Shown here one piece after another: positions 25,581-34,196 of a stretch of DNA of 42,765 nucleotides (its first letter is position 1; the number at the start of each line of letters is the position of its first letter). Location of the stretch: assembly GCA_022760475.1 (NCBI GenBank), contig JALEFZ010000034.1, forward strand, positions 1 to 42,765, read 5' to 3'. Both the position numbers and the translations under genes were made by a program. The stretch comes from Bacteroidia bacterium (lineage in GTDB: Bacteria; Bacteroidota; Bacteroidia; J057). Under the pieces are notes generated by a model. That model was not told the origin of the DNA and did no database searches. It saw only the letters and a program-made list of their open reading frames with translations.

Positions 25581-26974
25581 GTCGGACAATTGACCAAAAA
25601 CTACTAGGAATTATCAGTTCTGAGCAGGCACATTCCTTCAGGATAATCCCACTAGAAAAAAAAGAAGGTTTCTTACATTTTTTATCCACAGAAAAAACAG
25701 AAGAAAAAAAGAACTTGATACAAATACTGCTTGGGAAAAACATTGTTTTAAACCCGATTCCAGAGGAAGAAATACAGCCATTATTGTATCAACATTATCA
25801 ATCAGAAACCCTCAAAAATCGGGAAAAAGAACAGGCTGAAGGCTCCGATGTCGTTCGATTTGTCAACAAGATGTTCCAGACATCTATAGACATGGGTGCC
25901 AGCGATATTCATGTAGAGCGCTATGAAAAACAGGCAAGGATTAGATTCAGATGGGAGGGGCAATTGGTAGAACGGTATGAAGTCAATCTGGAGGAATATG
26001 ATGCCATTGTCAGCCGCATAAAAATCATGGCAGAGCTGGATATCGCGGAGAGGCGCTTGCCTCAAGATGGCAGAATTCACTTTCAGCAACAAGGCCAAGA
26101 CATTGACGTCCGGGTATCGAGTATACCGGGTAAGTTCGGAGAAAAAATAGTTCTGAGGTTGCTGACCCGCTCTTCTGACCAACTGGATATCCAAAAACTG
26201 GGTTTCTCTGTGGCAGAAATGAATGAATACGAACAAGCCATTACAAAACCCAATGGCATTATCCTAATCACAGGCCCTACAGGAAGTGGAAAAACTACCA
26301 CACTTTACGCGACTCTGAGTCAGTTGAACAAGCCAGGAAAGAACATAACCACCATAGAAGATCCCATTGAATATAACCTAAGCGGGATCAATCAGGTGCA
26401 ATTGAAAGAAGAAATCGGCTTGAGCTTTGACAGGGCATTGAGGGCATTTCTAAGGCAGGACCCGGACATCATGATGGTCGGTGAGATCAGGGATACACCA
26501 ACTGCCCAGATTGCAGTTCGGGCAGCCCTTACAGGGCACCTGGTATTCTCCACGCTCCACACCAATAATTCATGGGATGCCCTATCTCGACTTACAGACA
26601 TGGGAGTCGAACCTTACCTGTTGGCCGCTGCACTTCGCCTAATATTGGCACAGAGACTTGTAAGGGTATTGTGCAAGAACTGCAAAAGAAAGGTAAAAAC
26701 TGCCTTCCATGAAGGCTTTCAAAATGAATTTGACATTCAGGAACATTTTCTTCCGGAGGGCTGCCCCACATGTTATTTCACTGGATACCGAGGGAGGAGA
26801 GCCGTTTTTGAGGTCCTACCGATTGGGAAAGATATTCAACAGGCAGTCAAGTCCCTGAATTTTTCTGAAGCGAAGAGCATGACTAAGCAGCTTCCTTCTC
26901 TGAATGAAAACCTGGCCAATCTGGTTAGGCATGGAGAAACATCAATTGAAGAGGCGGTCTTACATTATCAATGA
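25574..26974 (+). CDS. gspE: Assembly/secretion ATPase (GspE/PilB family)
   Basis: 466 residues. The N-terminal ~85 residues are shorter and more divergent than in GspE. The core has RIRFRWEGQLVERY and the ERRLPQDGRIHF segment, Walker A GPTGSGKT (234-241), Asp box IEDPIEY (261-267), Walker B DPDIMMVGEIRD (296-307), His box GHLVFSTLHTN (321-331) and a tetracysteine zinc site (Cys367, Cys370, Cys397, Cys400). The zinc site marks the extension ATPases GspE/PilB and not the retraction ATPase PilT. It powers filament growth through GspF from the cytoplasmic face. The strong Shine-Dalgarno site fixes the start. Confidence 0.95.
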   Translation: MVSRTIDQKLLGIISSEQAHSFRIIPLEKKEGFLHFLSTEKTEEKKNLIQILLGKNIVLNPIPEEEIQPLLYQHYQSETLKNREKEQAEGSDVVRFVNKMFQTSIDMGASDIHVERYEKQARIRFRWEGQLVERYEVNLEEYDAIVSRIKIMAELDIAERRLPQDGRIHFQQQGQDIDVRVSSIPGKFGEKIVLRLLTRSSDQLDIQKLGFSVAEMNEYEQAITKPNGIILITGPTGSGKTTTLYATLSQLNKPGKNITTIEDPIEYNLSGINQVQLKEEIGLSFDRALRAFLRQDPDIMMVGEIRDTPTAQIAVRAALTGHLVFSTLHTNNSWDALSRLTDMGVEPYLLAAALRLILAQRLVRVLCKNCKRKVKTAFHEGFQNEFDIQEHFLPEGCPTCYFTGYRGRRAVFEVLPIGKDIQQAVKSLNFSEAKSMTKQLPSLNENLANLVRHGETSIEEAVLHYQ

Positions 26975-26981
26975 AATAGAA

Positions 26982-27530
26982 ATGAAAAAGCTGATTTTCA
27001 TATTGCTGGTTTTTGTCTGGGGTAATGTCCTCCAGGCGCAGTCTCTGGATATCAAAACAAAAGCAAATTACCACAGTCCTGGGCAGTTGTCTGAAAAGTT
27101 TGAGTACTATTATGATTTCTGGCAAGAGAGGGAAGTCATGCATGGCAGGTTCGAGTCATGGAACTCTCAGGGGCAGTTGATAGAAAGCATGGTCTATGCT
27201 GAAGGAAAAAAAGATGGCCTTGAGATTCGCTATCACCCCAGGGGATACATCTCCCATAAAATCAGATGGAGAAAAGGTGAAATCCATGGATCATATCAGG
27301 AATTTTATCCCAATAAACAACTAAAAATCATACTCCTTTATGAATCAGGCATAAAGGAAGGGATGTTCCAGGAATTCTACCAAACCGGAATGCTGAAATC
27401 AAGGGGAGCCTATAAAAACGGTTTTCTGCATGGTCCCTGGCTGCTCTATGACCAAAGAGGTGTCATGAAGAAGAGCAAAAGTTACATCATGGGTAAAAAA
27501 GAGAAGGAGAAGAAAATTAAAAGATCATGA
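26982..27530 (+). CDS. Secreted YwqK/MORN-repeat protein inside the secretion operon
   Basis: 182 residues from ATG 26982, which opens a clear signal peptide (about 1-19, ending VLQAQ). An upstream in-frame start would remove the signal from the N-terminus. The rest consists of repeated units of about 22 residues such as GRFESWNSQGQLIESMVYAEG, GSYQEFYPNKQLKIILLYESG and GPWLLYDQRGVMKKSKSYIMG, the YwqK/MORN-variant beta-hairpin repeat. It sits between the ATPase and secretin genes, 7 bases after one and overlapping the next by ATGA. It is not a known T2SS or pilus component. A periplasmic scaffold or accessory role is inference. Confidence 0.75.
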   Translation: MKKLIFILLVFVWGNVLQAQSLDIKTKANYHSPGQLSEKFEYYYDFWQEREVMHGRFESWNSQGQLIESMVYAEGKKDGLEIRYHPRGYISHKIRWRKGEIHGSYQEFYPNKQLKIILLYESGIKEGMFQEFYQTGMLKSRGAYKNGFLHGPWLLYDQRGVMKKSKSYIMGKKEKEKKIKRS

Positions 27531-29623
27531 AAACAAAAATTATTGGCATTATACTGAGTACTCTCCTGATAGGTGGGCTTCCAAAGTTAAGCCTCTCCCA
27601 GGATATGGATCGTTTGTCGATATTGGCGGCAGAACTTGATACCCTTGCCCTGGAAATCCCAGCATTGAATGAAGAAACAAATATTTCCTTCTCTAATGTC
27701 CCCTTGGCAGCTTATATCAGGGCTATTGGTCTTGAACATCAAATCAACCTATATATAGGTGATACGCCGGGACTCTTGATCACCTCGAACCTATCTCAGG
27801 AAGCAGTAAAAAATGTGTTCCTCTTTGTATGCAAAAATTTCAACTATACCATTGAGGTGGTAGGCACCATCATTGAATTCAAGCCCTATGATCCCAATGC
27901 TGAACCCAAGGCAACACCTCCTTACAATCCCAAGGTCAGCTTCGAAAAAGGAATGTTGTCTGTGGACCTCAAAAATGACAGCCTCTACCATGTAGTGAAA
28001 TTAGTTTCCAGCCTAAGTGGTAAAAAAATCCTTCTGCCTGCAGGGCTGGAAGGCTATATAACTGCTTTCCTTCCTCCTACCCCCCTGGATACCGCCCTTG
28101 AAGCAATTTTTAGGACCAATGGTTATTTGATTCGAAATAGAAACAAGGGATACAGTGTCATTGAACCAATAGGAGGCTTTAAAGAAGAAGGCACATTAGG
28201 TAAAAGCAAAAATCCCTTGGGCAATAACTTCTTTATAGAGCTTTTCACGGATGGTGAAGAAGATTTCATCAACATAGAAGCCAAGGATGCAGATTTGGCA
28301 TTGATCATGGATGTCCTTTTCGAACGATTGGGTACAAGCTACCTCGTCTATGATCCTTTGGATGGACAGGTCACCGCCCATGCTGATTTGACCACACTCG
28401 ACGACTGGCTGAAAATTGCCCTTCAAGGAACTCCCTATGCCTACAAAAAAGATGATGGCATCTATTTGATTGGTAAAGCAGAGCACTCATGGCTACAAAC
28501 CATGGAAATGGTCAAACTGAGGCACAGGCCTACTGGTCAGGCATTGGAACTAATTCCAGGTATCTCAAATATCAAAAGCAGTTCTACCCCTAGCAGGGAG
28601 CTTTCCTCCACAAGAGCCAGGGTAAACAACAATGCCATTAACAATGGCAGAAACAACAACCTGAATGGAAATTTTGGGAATAACTCCCTGAATAGCCTCC
28701 CCGGTCTCAATGGCAATCAACCCATGCTATCTCAGAGTACCCCTCCTTCCATTACCAAGGCAAAAATTGGTGAGGTAGACCTGGTAGATTATTCAGAAAT
28801 GAATCGAATCATCCTTAAAGGCCCTGCTGATCAGGTTCGGGAAATCAAGGAATTTCTACTTGAGATTGATAGGCCCATCCCAATGATTGAAATTGAGATG
28901 ATGGTAGTAGAAATCAACCAAGATCGCTTTTTGAGTACCAGTCTGAAGGCAGGACTTCGGCAAGCCGGTGATTCGACAGCAAATATCGTCAACATATTGC
29001 CGGGCCTTGACTATACCCTTAATGGAGAAGATATCAATCAACTCCTCGGGAATGTTCCTGCCTTGGCACCACTTGGTGTATTGAGTCAGAACTTTTATGT
29101 AAACCTGCAAGCTCAAGAGAGCCGTGGTAACTTGAAAATCCAAATGAAACCCGTCCTTTCCATGCTAAACGGACGCGAAGCAAGTTTGACAATTGGACAA
29201 ACCCAATATTTCTTACTGGAAACAACCACAGCCAATACTGGTGCGGTCAACAACTTCCAGCAATTCACCCAGCGATTCGAAAGCATAAATGCCAATGTGA
29301 CTTTGACAGTAAAACCTTTTGTTTCTGAAGATGGAATGGTTACCCTGGATGTCCTGCCTGACTTTACCACTCCCGTAGGGAGTTTTGACCCTGACGTTCC
29401 TCCAACCATTGCTACAAGGCGATTTGTGTCCACCATAAGGGTTAAGGACGGCGAAACAGTGGTTCTGGGTGGACTCACAGAAAATTCTGTAGGAGAGAAT
29501 ACTCAAGGACTACCCTGGCTTTCGAGGGTACCGGTTCTCAAGTGGATCTTCGGAAATGTTCAGAAAACCAGAAACAGGTCTTCCTTACTTATCTATATCA
29601 CCCCAAAAGTTACTTATTATTGA
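27527..29623 (+). CDS. gspD: Outer-membrane secretin (GspD/PilQ family)
   Basis: 698 residues. A signal peptide (about 1-25) is followed by three STN/N-type alpha-beta modules: ISFSNVPLAAYIRAIGLEH, SVDLKNDSLYHVVKLVSSL and INIEAKDADLALIMDVLFE. An Asn/Gly-rich linker (about 360-410) follows, then an N-domain (MNRIILKGPADQVREIKEFL). The secretin core ends in VKDGETVVLGGLTEN, QGLPWLSRVPVLKWIFG and LLIYITPKV, the family signature. It forms the outer-membrane channel for pseudopilus-driven export. No S-domain or pilotin gene is evident. Start and stop overlap both neighbours (ATGA, TGATG). Confidence 0.94.
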   Translation: MKTKIIGIILSTLLIGGLPKLSLSQDMDRLSILAAELDTLALEIPALNEETNISFSNVPLAAYIRAIGLEHQINLYIGDTPGLLITSNLSQEAVKNVFLFVCKNFNYTIEVVGTIIEFKPYDPNAEPKATPPYNPKVSFEKGMLSVDLKNDSLYHVVKLVSSLSGKKILLPAGLEGYITAFLPPTPLDTALEAIFRTNGYLIRNRNKGYSVIEPIGGFKEEGTLGKSKNPLGNNFFIELFTDGEEDFINIEAKDADLALIMDVLFERLGTSYLVYDPLDGQVTAHADLTTLDDWLKIALQGTPYAYKKDDGIYLIGKAEHSWLQTMEMVKLRHRPTGQALELIPGISNIKSSSTPSRELSSTRARVNNNAINNGRNNNLNGNFGNNSLNSLPGLNGNQPMLSQSTPPSITKAKIGEVDLVDYSEMNRIILKGPADQVREIKEFLLEIDRPIPMIEIEMMVVEINQDRFLSTSLKAGLRQAGDSTANIVNILPGLDYTLNGEDINQLLGNVPALAPLGVLSQNFYVNLQAQESRGNLKIQMKPVLSMLNGREASLTIGQTQYFLLETTTANTGAVNNFQQFTQRFESINANVTLTVKPFVSEDGMVTLDVLPDFTTPVGSFDPDVPPTIATRRFVSTIRVKDGETVVLGGLTENSVGENTQGLPWLSRVPVLKWIFGNVQKTRNRSSLLIYITPKVTYY

Positions 29624-30831
29624 TGAACATTCTATCTAAATATGGCATCAATGGAGCTAAACTTTGGCTAGGAATTGAATGGAGACATGATGGCCCTTTC
29701 CCTACCATGATCCTTCAGAGCCGCAAAGGTGAGGTACGAATTGTCGAACGGGAAATTCTACAATCCAAGGAAGAGCTTTACACATTTGTCAGGAAGTATC
29801 CTGCTATTCCTGTCCTGATCTACCTTCCTGAAGCTTTGGGTATAGAAAAATGTATCCCTCTCCAAACCGAACGAGTGGTCAGTACGGCAATGGGTGTGCA
29901 GGTAGACCATAGTTCTGATTATATATGGCAATCCATACCTACCCATGATGGATTTCAATGGGTCAAAATTTTGCGAAAGGAAGAGCTTGAAGAGTTATTG
30001 GAAGAATGGGGCAAACTCAATGAAAGGATCATTGGACTTTCTTTTTCGAAGGCGAGTATGTGTTTTCTGATTCCTGGATTAATGGACTACCAAAAGGATC
30101 AGCATTATGAACTGGAAAAAGAATTCTATTGGCAGGAGCAGCTCATTTCCACCCCTACTCAACATACACGTTCGATCAGTATAGGAGACCTTGCCTACTC
30201 ATTTAATTTGGATAAAATTTACATACCTCTATACGGAGCCATGTTTCATAATTTCTTGGCTGTGGGAAGGGATATTCATCAATTTCCAGCTTTGGAAGAG
30301 AGGAGGAAAAACTTCAGTATAAACTCTAAGTGGCTAAAATCACTGGCCATAGCCTTCGGTCTGTTGGTTGTATTGGCTTTGGCAGCACGTCTGGAGCAAG
30401 ATTTATTTAGAATCAGAGCAGAAAGTGGAAATCAGGTGCTGGCATCCAGCGCATTTTTACTCCAAAGCATGGACAAAAACCAACAGGAAATTGAAGCAAA
30501 ATCGTCTTTTTTTCAACAAAAGAGCCTCCAGTTAAGCAAGTCTTCTTTATACCTCGATAGATTGGCAAGCCTTAGACCGGAAGGGCTGAACTTCTCTACA
30601 CTGGTCTTCCATGCTTCAGAGGAAAGGCTCAAGAAAATGTCAGATGACTTGATCATAGCAGATAGTGATATTGTCTTGCAGGGAAATGCGATACAAGTTG
30701 ACCTGATCAGAAAATTAGTCTTTGAACTAGAGAGGCAAGATTGGGTAGAAAAGGCAGTTCTTTGGAAATCTGCCTATGATTTTAGAGAAAGACAGCAATC
30801 GTTTATCTTAAGCATTAAGATCAATGGGTAG
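29623..30831 (+). CDS. GspL-like protein (PilM-PilN type fusion)
   Basis: 402 residues from ATG 29623, which overlaps the secretin stop by one base; an upstream in-frame start would run deep into the secretin gene. The N-terminal ~236 residues look like a divergent actin-like cytoplasmic domain (as in PilM and the GspL N-domain). Then come one membrane helix (about 238-257, LKSLAIAFGLLVVLALAARL) and a PilN-like periplasmic part with a coiled coil and a ferredoxin-like fold (IVLQGNAIQVDLIRKLVFEL). This is the architecture of GspL, the inner-membrane partner that holds GspE. Primary sequence is weakly conserved; the call rests on architecture and position. Confidence 0.72.
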   Translation: MNILSKYGINGAKLWLGIEWRHDGPFPTMILQSRKGEVRIVEREILQSKEELYTFVRKYPAIPVLIYLPEALGIEKCIPLQTERVVSTAMGVQVDHSSDYIWQSIPTHDGFQWVKILRKEELEELLEEWGKLNERIIGLSFSKASMCFLIPGLMDYQKDQHYELEKEFYWQEQLISTPTQHTRSISIGDLAYSFNLDKIYIPLYGAMFHNFLAVGRDIHQFPALEERRKNFSINSKWLKSLAIAFGLLVVLALAARLEQDLFRIRAESGNQVLASSAFLLQSMDKNQQEIEAKSSFFQQKSLQLSKSSLYLDRLASLRPEGLNFSTLVFHASEERLKKMSDDLIIADSDIVLQGNAIQVDLIRKLVFELERQDWVEKAVLWKSAYDFRERQQSFILSIKING

Positions 30832-31360
30832 AACCTACCGCAACATACTACTACTTTCTACTGCCATTTGGGCGATTTTCCTGATAGCTTTACTCAAGTA
30901 TTCTTCAGGTCTAATGAAAGATTACAAACAAGATCAAGTCCTCACAAAAAAGTTAGAGCGACTCGATCAAGCCGATCAAATCCTGAGTCGTCAACATATT
31001 GAAATTGAGAAAATTAAAAACTTGGAAAGTAAGTTTAGGTCAAGAAAGTTATCCGTCAATAAGGCCTCTTCTTTCCTTGCCTATGTTGACTCATTATCCC
31101 AATCACATTCCTTAAATATTCTGGATTTGCCTCATGAAAATAAGCTAAGTGTCCAGACCTATGACATTTATGAAAGCAGAATTATCCTGGAGGGAGACTA
31201 CAAATCCATGGTCGAATTTATCCATCAGATGGAAGTGATCGACAAAGTCGCGGTTTTAACAGATTTTGAAATCAAGAAAGAAAAGGTCAGGGTCAAAGGG
31301 AAGGCCAGAAGCCTCATTATGGCAGAGTTAGGCCTTCAAAGATTGGTATTTAACCATTAA
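30824..31360 (+). CDS. GspM/PilO-like inner-membrane protein
   Basis: 178 residues. A short cytoplasmic start and one membrane helix (about 8-28) lead into a coiled coil (about 38-75). The ferredoxin-like domain contains NKASSFLAYVDSLSQSHSL and ESRIILEGDYKSMVEFIHQM, the pattern of PilO and GspM. It pairs with the GspL-like protein in the periplasm. It overlaps that gene by 8 bases and is the last gene before a strong terminator, matching the L-M order at the end of T2SS operons. Confidence 0.75.
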   Translation: MGRTYRNILLLSTAIWAIFLIALLKYSSGLMKDYKQDQVLTKKLERLDQADQILSRQHIEIEKIKNLESKFRSRKLSVNKASSFLAYVDSLSQSHSLNILDLPHENKLSVQTYDIYESRIILEGDYKSMVEFIHQMEVIDKVAVLTDFEIKKEKVRVKGKARSLIMAELGLQRLVFNH

Positions 31361-31364
31361 AAAA

Positions 31365-31394
31365 TCCCCAAGCTTCTGGCTGAAGACTTGGGGA
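31365..31394 (+). terminator. Terminator of the secretion operon
   Basis: TCCCCAAG-CTTC-TGGCT-GAAG-A-CTTGGGGA: a long hairpin five bases after the GspM-like stop, followed by CAGTTTTAT. Lying between convergent genes, it may also end the DUF4197 transcript from the other side. Confidence 0.8.
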
Positions 31395-31417
31395 CAGTTT
31401 TATAAAAAAATTCCTTT

Positions 31418-32158
31418 TTACTGATTCTTGTTCAACTGTCTATCAGCATATGAAAAGACTTTTTGAAGGAGGTCAGTTTTTCTTGCGGAAATATTGTCCC
31501 TGATTTTCTTTTCTTCAATTTCTACTTTGGAGAAAAGTCCTATTAGGGCTTTATCGGTCGCATACTGAACTATATCCGTTTCCACTTTCTTGACAAAAGG
31601 GATAGAATTATATTTTGTTGTTATTTCTGTCCAGATTTCAGTTGCTTTTACCTCATCCAGGCTTTTTTTGATAAGAGGGGAGAATGTGGAGCTCAATTCA
31701 CTGCTTGTTTTCGTTCTGAAATAATCGGTAGCTGCACTTTGGTTACCAAGCAGAATATTTTTGGCATCATCGAAGGTCATATCTTTGATGGCATTCTTGA
31801 AAATTGGCAAGGCCATGGCCGCTCCTTTTTCTGCTCCCTTGTTAAGCCTTGATTCAAACTCATCGACCAAGCCTCCCAGCCCTATATCGCGTAATTTATT
31901 GGCTACTTTTTGAGCATCCTCAGGAAAGGGAATCTTTACGGTGGCGTCATTGAGGTATCCTCCCTCAGCACTCAGGGTATTAACGGCAAAGCCAGTTCCC
32001 TGTACCAGGGCTTCTTTCAAGCCGCCAGACATCTCTGTCAAAGTCGGATCTACGGTTCCTGTTGGTGCCCCTTCCTCTAAAATGGCAAGGATTGTCTCAC
32101 AGCCACTCAGGCTGAAAAGCAGAAAAGGAAGTATTAGAAATAATGTTAGCTTTCTCAT
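31418..32158 (-). CDS. DUF4197 lipoprotein
   Basis: 246 residues from ATG 32158; an in-frame start at 32242 would place 28 residues ahead of the signal. The lipobox LSGC (near Cys20) predicts a lipoprotein. The body fits DUF4197: GLKEALVQGTGFAVNTLS, GYLNDATVKIPFP, LNKGAEKGAAMALPIF, and TEIWTEITTKYNSIPFV. The family is widespread in Gram-negative bacteria, helical and of unknown function. It lies downstream of radA on the same strand with an 80-base gap and could be co-transcribed. Confidence 0.88.
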   Translation of the reverse strand: MRKLTLFLILPFLLFSLSGCETILAILEEGAPTGTVDPTLTEMSGGLKEALVQGTGFAVNTLSAEGGYLNDATVKIPFPEDAQKVANKLRDIGLGGLVDEFESRLNKGAEKGAAMALPIFKNAIKDMTFDDAKNILLGNQSAATDYFRTKTSSELSSTFSPLIKKSLDEVKATEIWTEITTKYNSIPFVKKVETDIVQYATDKALIGLFSKVEIEEKKIRDNISARKTDLLQKVFSYADRQLNKNQ

Positions 32159-32238
32159 AGCTGGTATTCTTGTTGAGTTTGAAATCAAAATCGGATCTTT
32201 TAATTTAAACTGCAACAATCTGATGAGGTCACTTGGCC

Positions 32239-33612
32239 TCATTCAGAAAAAACAGACCTGAATACCTCCTCCAGTTTGGAAACTCCCTTGACAGCTATGT
32301 CTTTAAAGTTTTTTCCAAGACCAGATACCTGATTACTCGATACGAATATTTGCTTAAAGCCCAGTTTTTCTGCCTCCGCAATTCTGGGTTCCAGTCGATT
32401 AACAGCCCTGATTTCTCCAGAAAGGCCTACTTCGGCGGCAAAGGCAGTACGCGGGGGCACATTCAAGTCGTGTAAGGAAGAAATGATCGCACATACCAAG
32501 GCCAAATCCACAGCGGGATCTTCTACCTTCAAGCCTCCGGTTATGTTGATAAAGACATCGTGCTTGGAAAGATTGAAACCGCATCTTTTTTCAAGTACTG
32601 CCAGGAGCATATTCAAGCGCCTTAGGTCAAAGCCTGTGGCCGAGCGTTGGGGATTGCCGTAGGCCATGGAAGATACCAAAGCCTGGGTTTCAATCAGCAA
32701 GGGCCTCATGCCCTCCATGGTAGTGGCAATAGAAATACCGCTGAATGACTCCGTACCTGAAGACAGGAAAATCTCAGAAGGATTGCTGACTTCCCTTAGG
32801 CCGTTGCCCATCATTTCGTAAATCCCAATCTCCATGGTACTGCCAAATCTGTTTTTGGCAGTCCTCACCAATCGGTAACTATTGTGTCTATCTCCCTCAA
32901 AGGTCAACACTGTATCCACCATGTGCTCCAACACCTTGGGACCAGCAATGCTCCCTTCTTTGGTGATATGGCCAATTAGAAAAACTGGAAGCGGAGTTTC
33001 CTTTGCGAGCCTTACCAGTCTTGCAGCACATTCCCTTACCTGTGAAACAGAACCAGGGGCACTGTCCAATAAATCAGAAAATATGGTCTGAATGGAATCC
33101 ACAATCAAAATATCAGGTTCAATTTCCTGCACACTTTGTATGATTTGACTGAGATTTACTTCGGCGGCTATAAATAATTTTGGATTGTCATGGGGTATCC
33201 GGTCAGCCCTCATCTTGATCTGTGCCGCGGATTCTTCACCGGAGACGTATAGGATCTTCTTATCCGCGAACTGTAAGGCCAACTGCAAAAGGAGGGTAGA
33301 CTTCCCAATCCCGGGTTCTCCCCCCAGCAGGATTGCAGCTCCGGGTACGAGGCCATTGCCAAGGACCCTGTTGAGCTCAAGATCCGGGATATGCCAACGG
33401 TCCTCATGCGTAACCTCAATCTCTGTCAGTTTCAATGGCTTAGATTTTTTTCCAGCAATTAGCACTGGCCCGGATTTGACCTCTTTGGGATTTACCAGCT
33501 CCTCCACCAGGGTTCCCCATTCACCACAACCATTACACTTTCCCTGCCATTTGATATGTGAAGTTCCACAGTTTTGACAGATGAATACACTTTTTTTACT
33601 CAATTTGGCCAT
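32239..33612 (-). CDS. radA: DNA repair protein RadA/Sms
   Basis: 457 residues. A C4 zinc finger (Cys12, Cys15, Cys26, Cys29), RecA-like ATPase with Walker A GGEPGIGKST (97-106), the family-specific KNRFGSTMEIG motif (about 253-263) and a C-terminal Lon-like domain are all present. RadA is a RecA-related helicase that drives branch migration in recombination and repair in the cytoplasm. The gene has its usual length. Start at ATG 33612 gives MAKLSKKSVFICQNCG. Confidence 0.98.
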   Translation of the reverse strand: MAKLSKKSVFICQNCGTSHIKWQGKCNGCGEWGTLVEELVNPKEVKSGPVLIAGKKSKPLKLTEIEVTHEDRWHIPDLELNRVLGNGLVPGAAILLGGEPGIGKSTLLLQLALQFADKKILYVSGEESAAQIKMRADRIPHDNPKLFIAAEVNLSQIIQSVQEIEPDILIVDSIQTIFSDLLDSAPGSVSQVRECAARLVRLAKETPLPVFLIGHITKEGSIAGPKVLEHMVDTVLTFEGDRHNSYRLVRTAKNRFGSTMEIGIYEMMGNGLREVSNPSEIFLSSGTESFSGISIATTMEGMRPLLIETQALVSSMAYGNPQRSATGFDLRRLNMLLAVLEKRCGFNLSKHDVFINITGGLKVEDPAVDLALVCAIISSLHDLNVPPRTAFAAEVGLSGEIRAVNRLEPRIAEAEKLGFKQIFVSSNQVSGLGKNFKDIAVKGVSKLEEVFRSVFSE

Positions 33613-34196
33613 GGTTTAAAAAATTGATCTCCTAGCAAAAAACGTCAGGAAACTGGTATTTAAGGACAAAGAATTATTCTAAGAAAAAAAACAATCCCAA
33701 ATTACTAAAAAAATTAACATTCATATAAACATAACTAATAAAAATAGACAATATTTTTTTGTAGATTGAGAAAAATCAGCAAATAAAAATCAGCCTCAAG
33801 CTCGCCAATTACAGTTTTCGTATTATATTTGCATTGAATTTGGGGTGATTGTCACTACTTTGTCGAAACGCATAGCAGGATATTACTTGGTGAGAATTGC
33901 TAAGTCATGTCCTGGAAGTCATTTAGCTTAAGGATGGTTCACAATTATCCTGACATTTGACTACAAAAGACACTTTCCTGCTTTATTGGTAAAATGTAAT
34001 TGGGTACATTATGCGTTATTGTCCCCACCAAAAAGAAAATCAGGTAAGTCCTTATTCTGCTACTAACTTAAGATCATAAATTTTTACGGGGGCATTGTCT
34101 CAGGAAAGAACCAAATTCAGTCAAAACGAGGCTTTTCTATTTGGGTTGGAATCTAGGAAGGTTTTGATTGGGGCAATAAAAAGATACAAACAAACA
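33613..34196. other. AT-rich divergent intergenic region
   Basis: Between radA (minus) and the 741-codon frame (plus). TATATTTG at 33824-33831 is an exact -7 match pointing right, but it lacks a TTG at normal spacing and lies far upstream of the next gene. Only frames below 25 codons were seen. The last ~100 bases could be coding if the next gene starts at TTG 34095. Confidence 0.4.
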
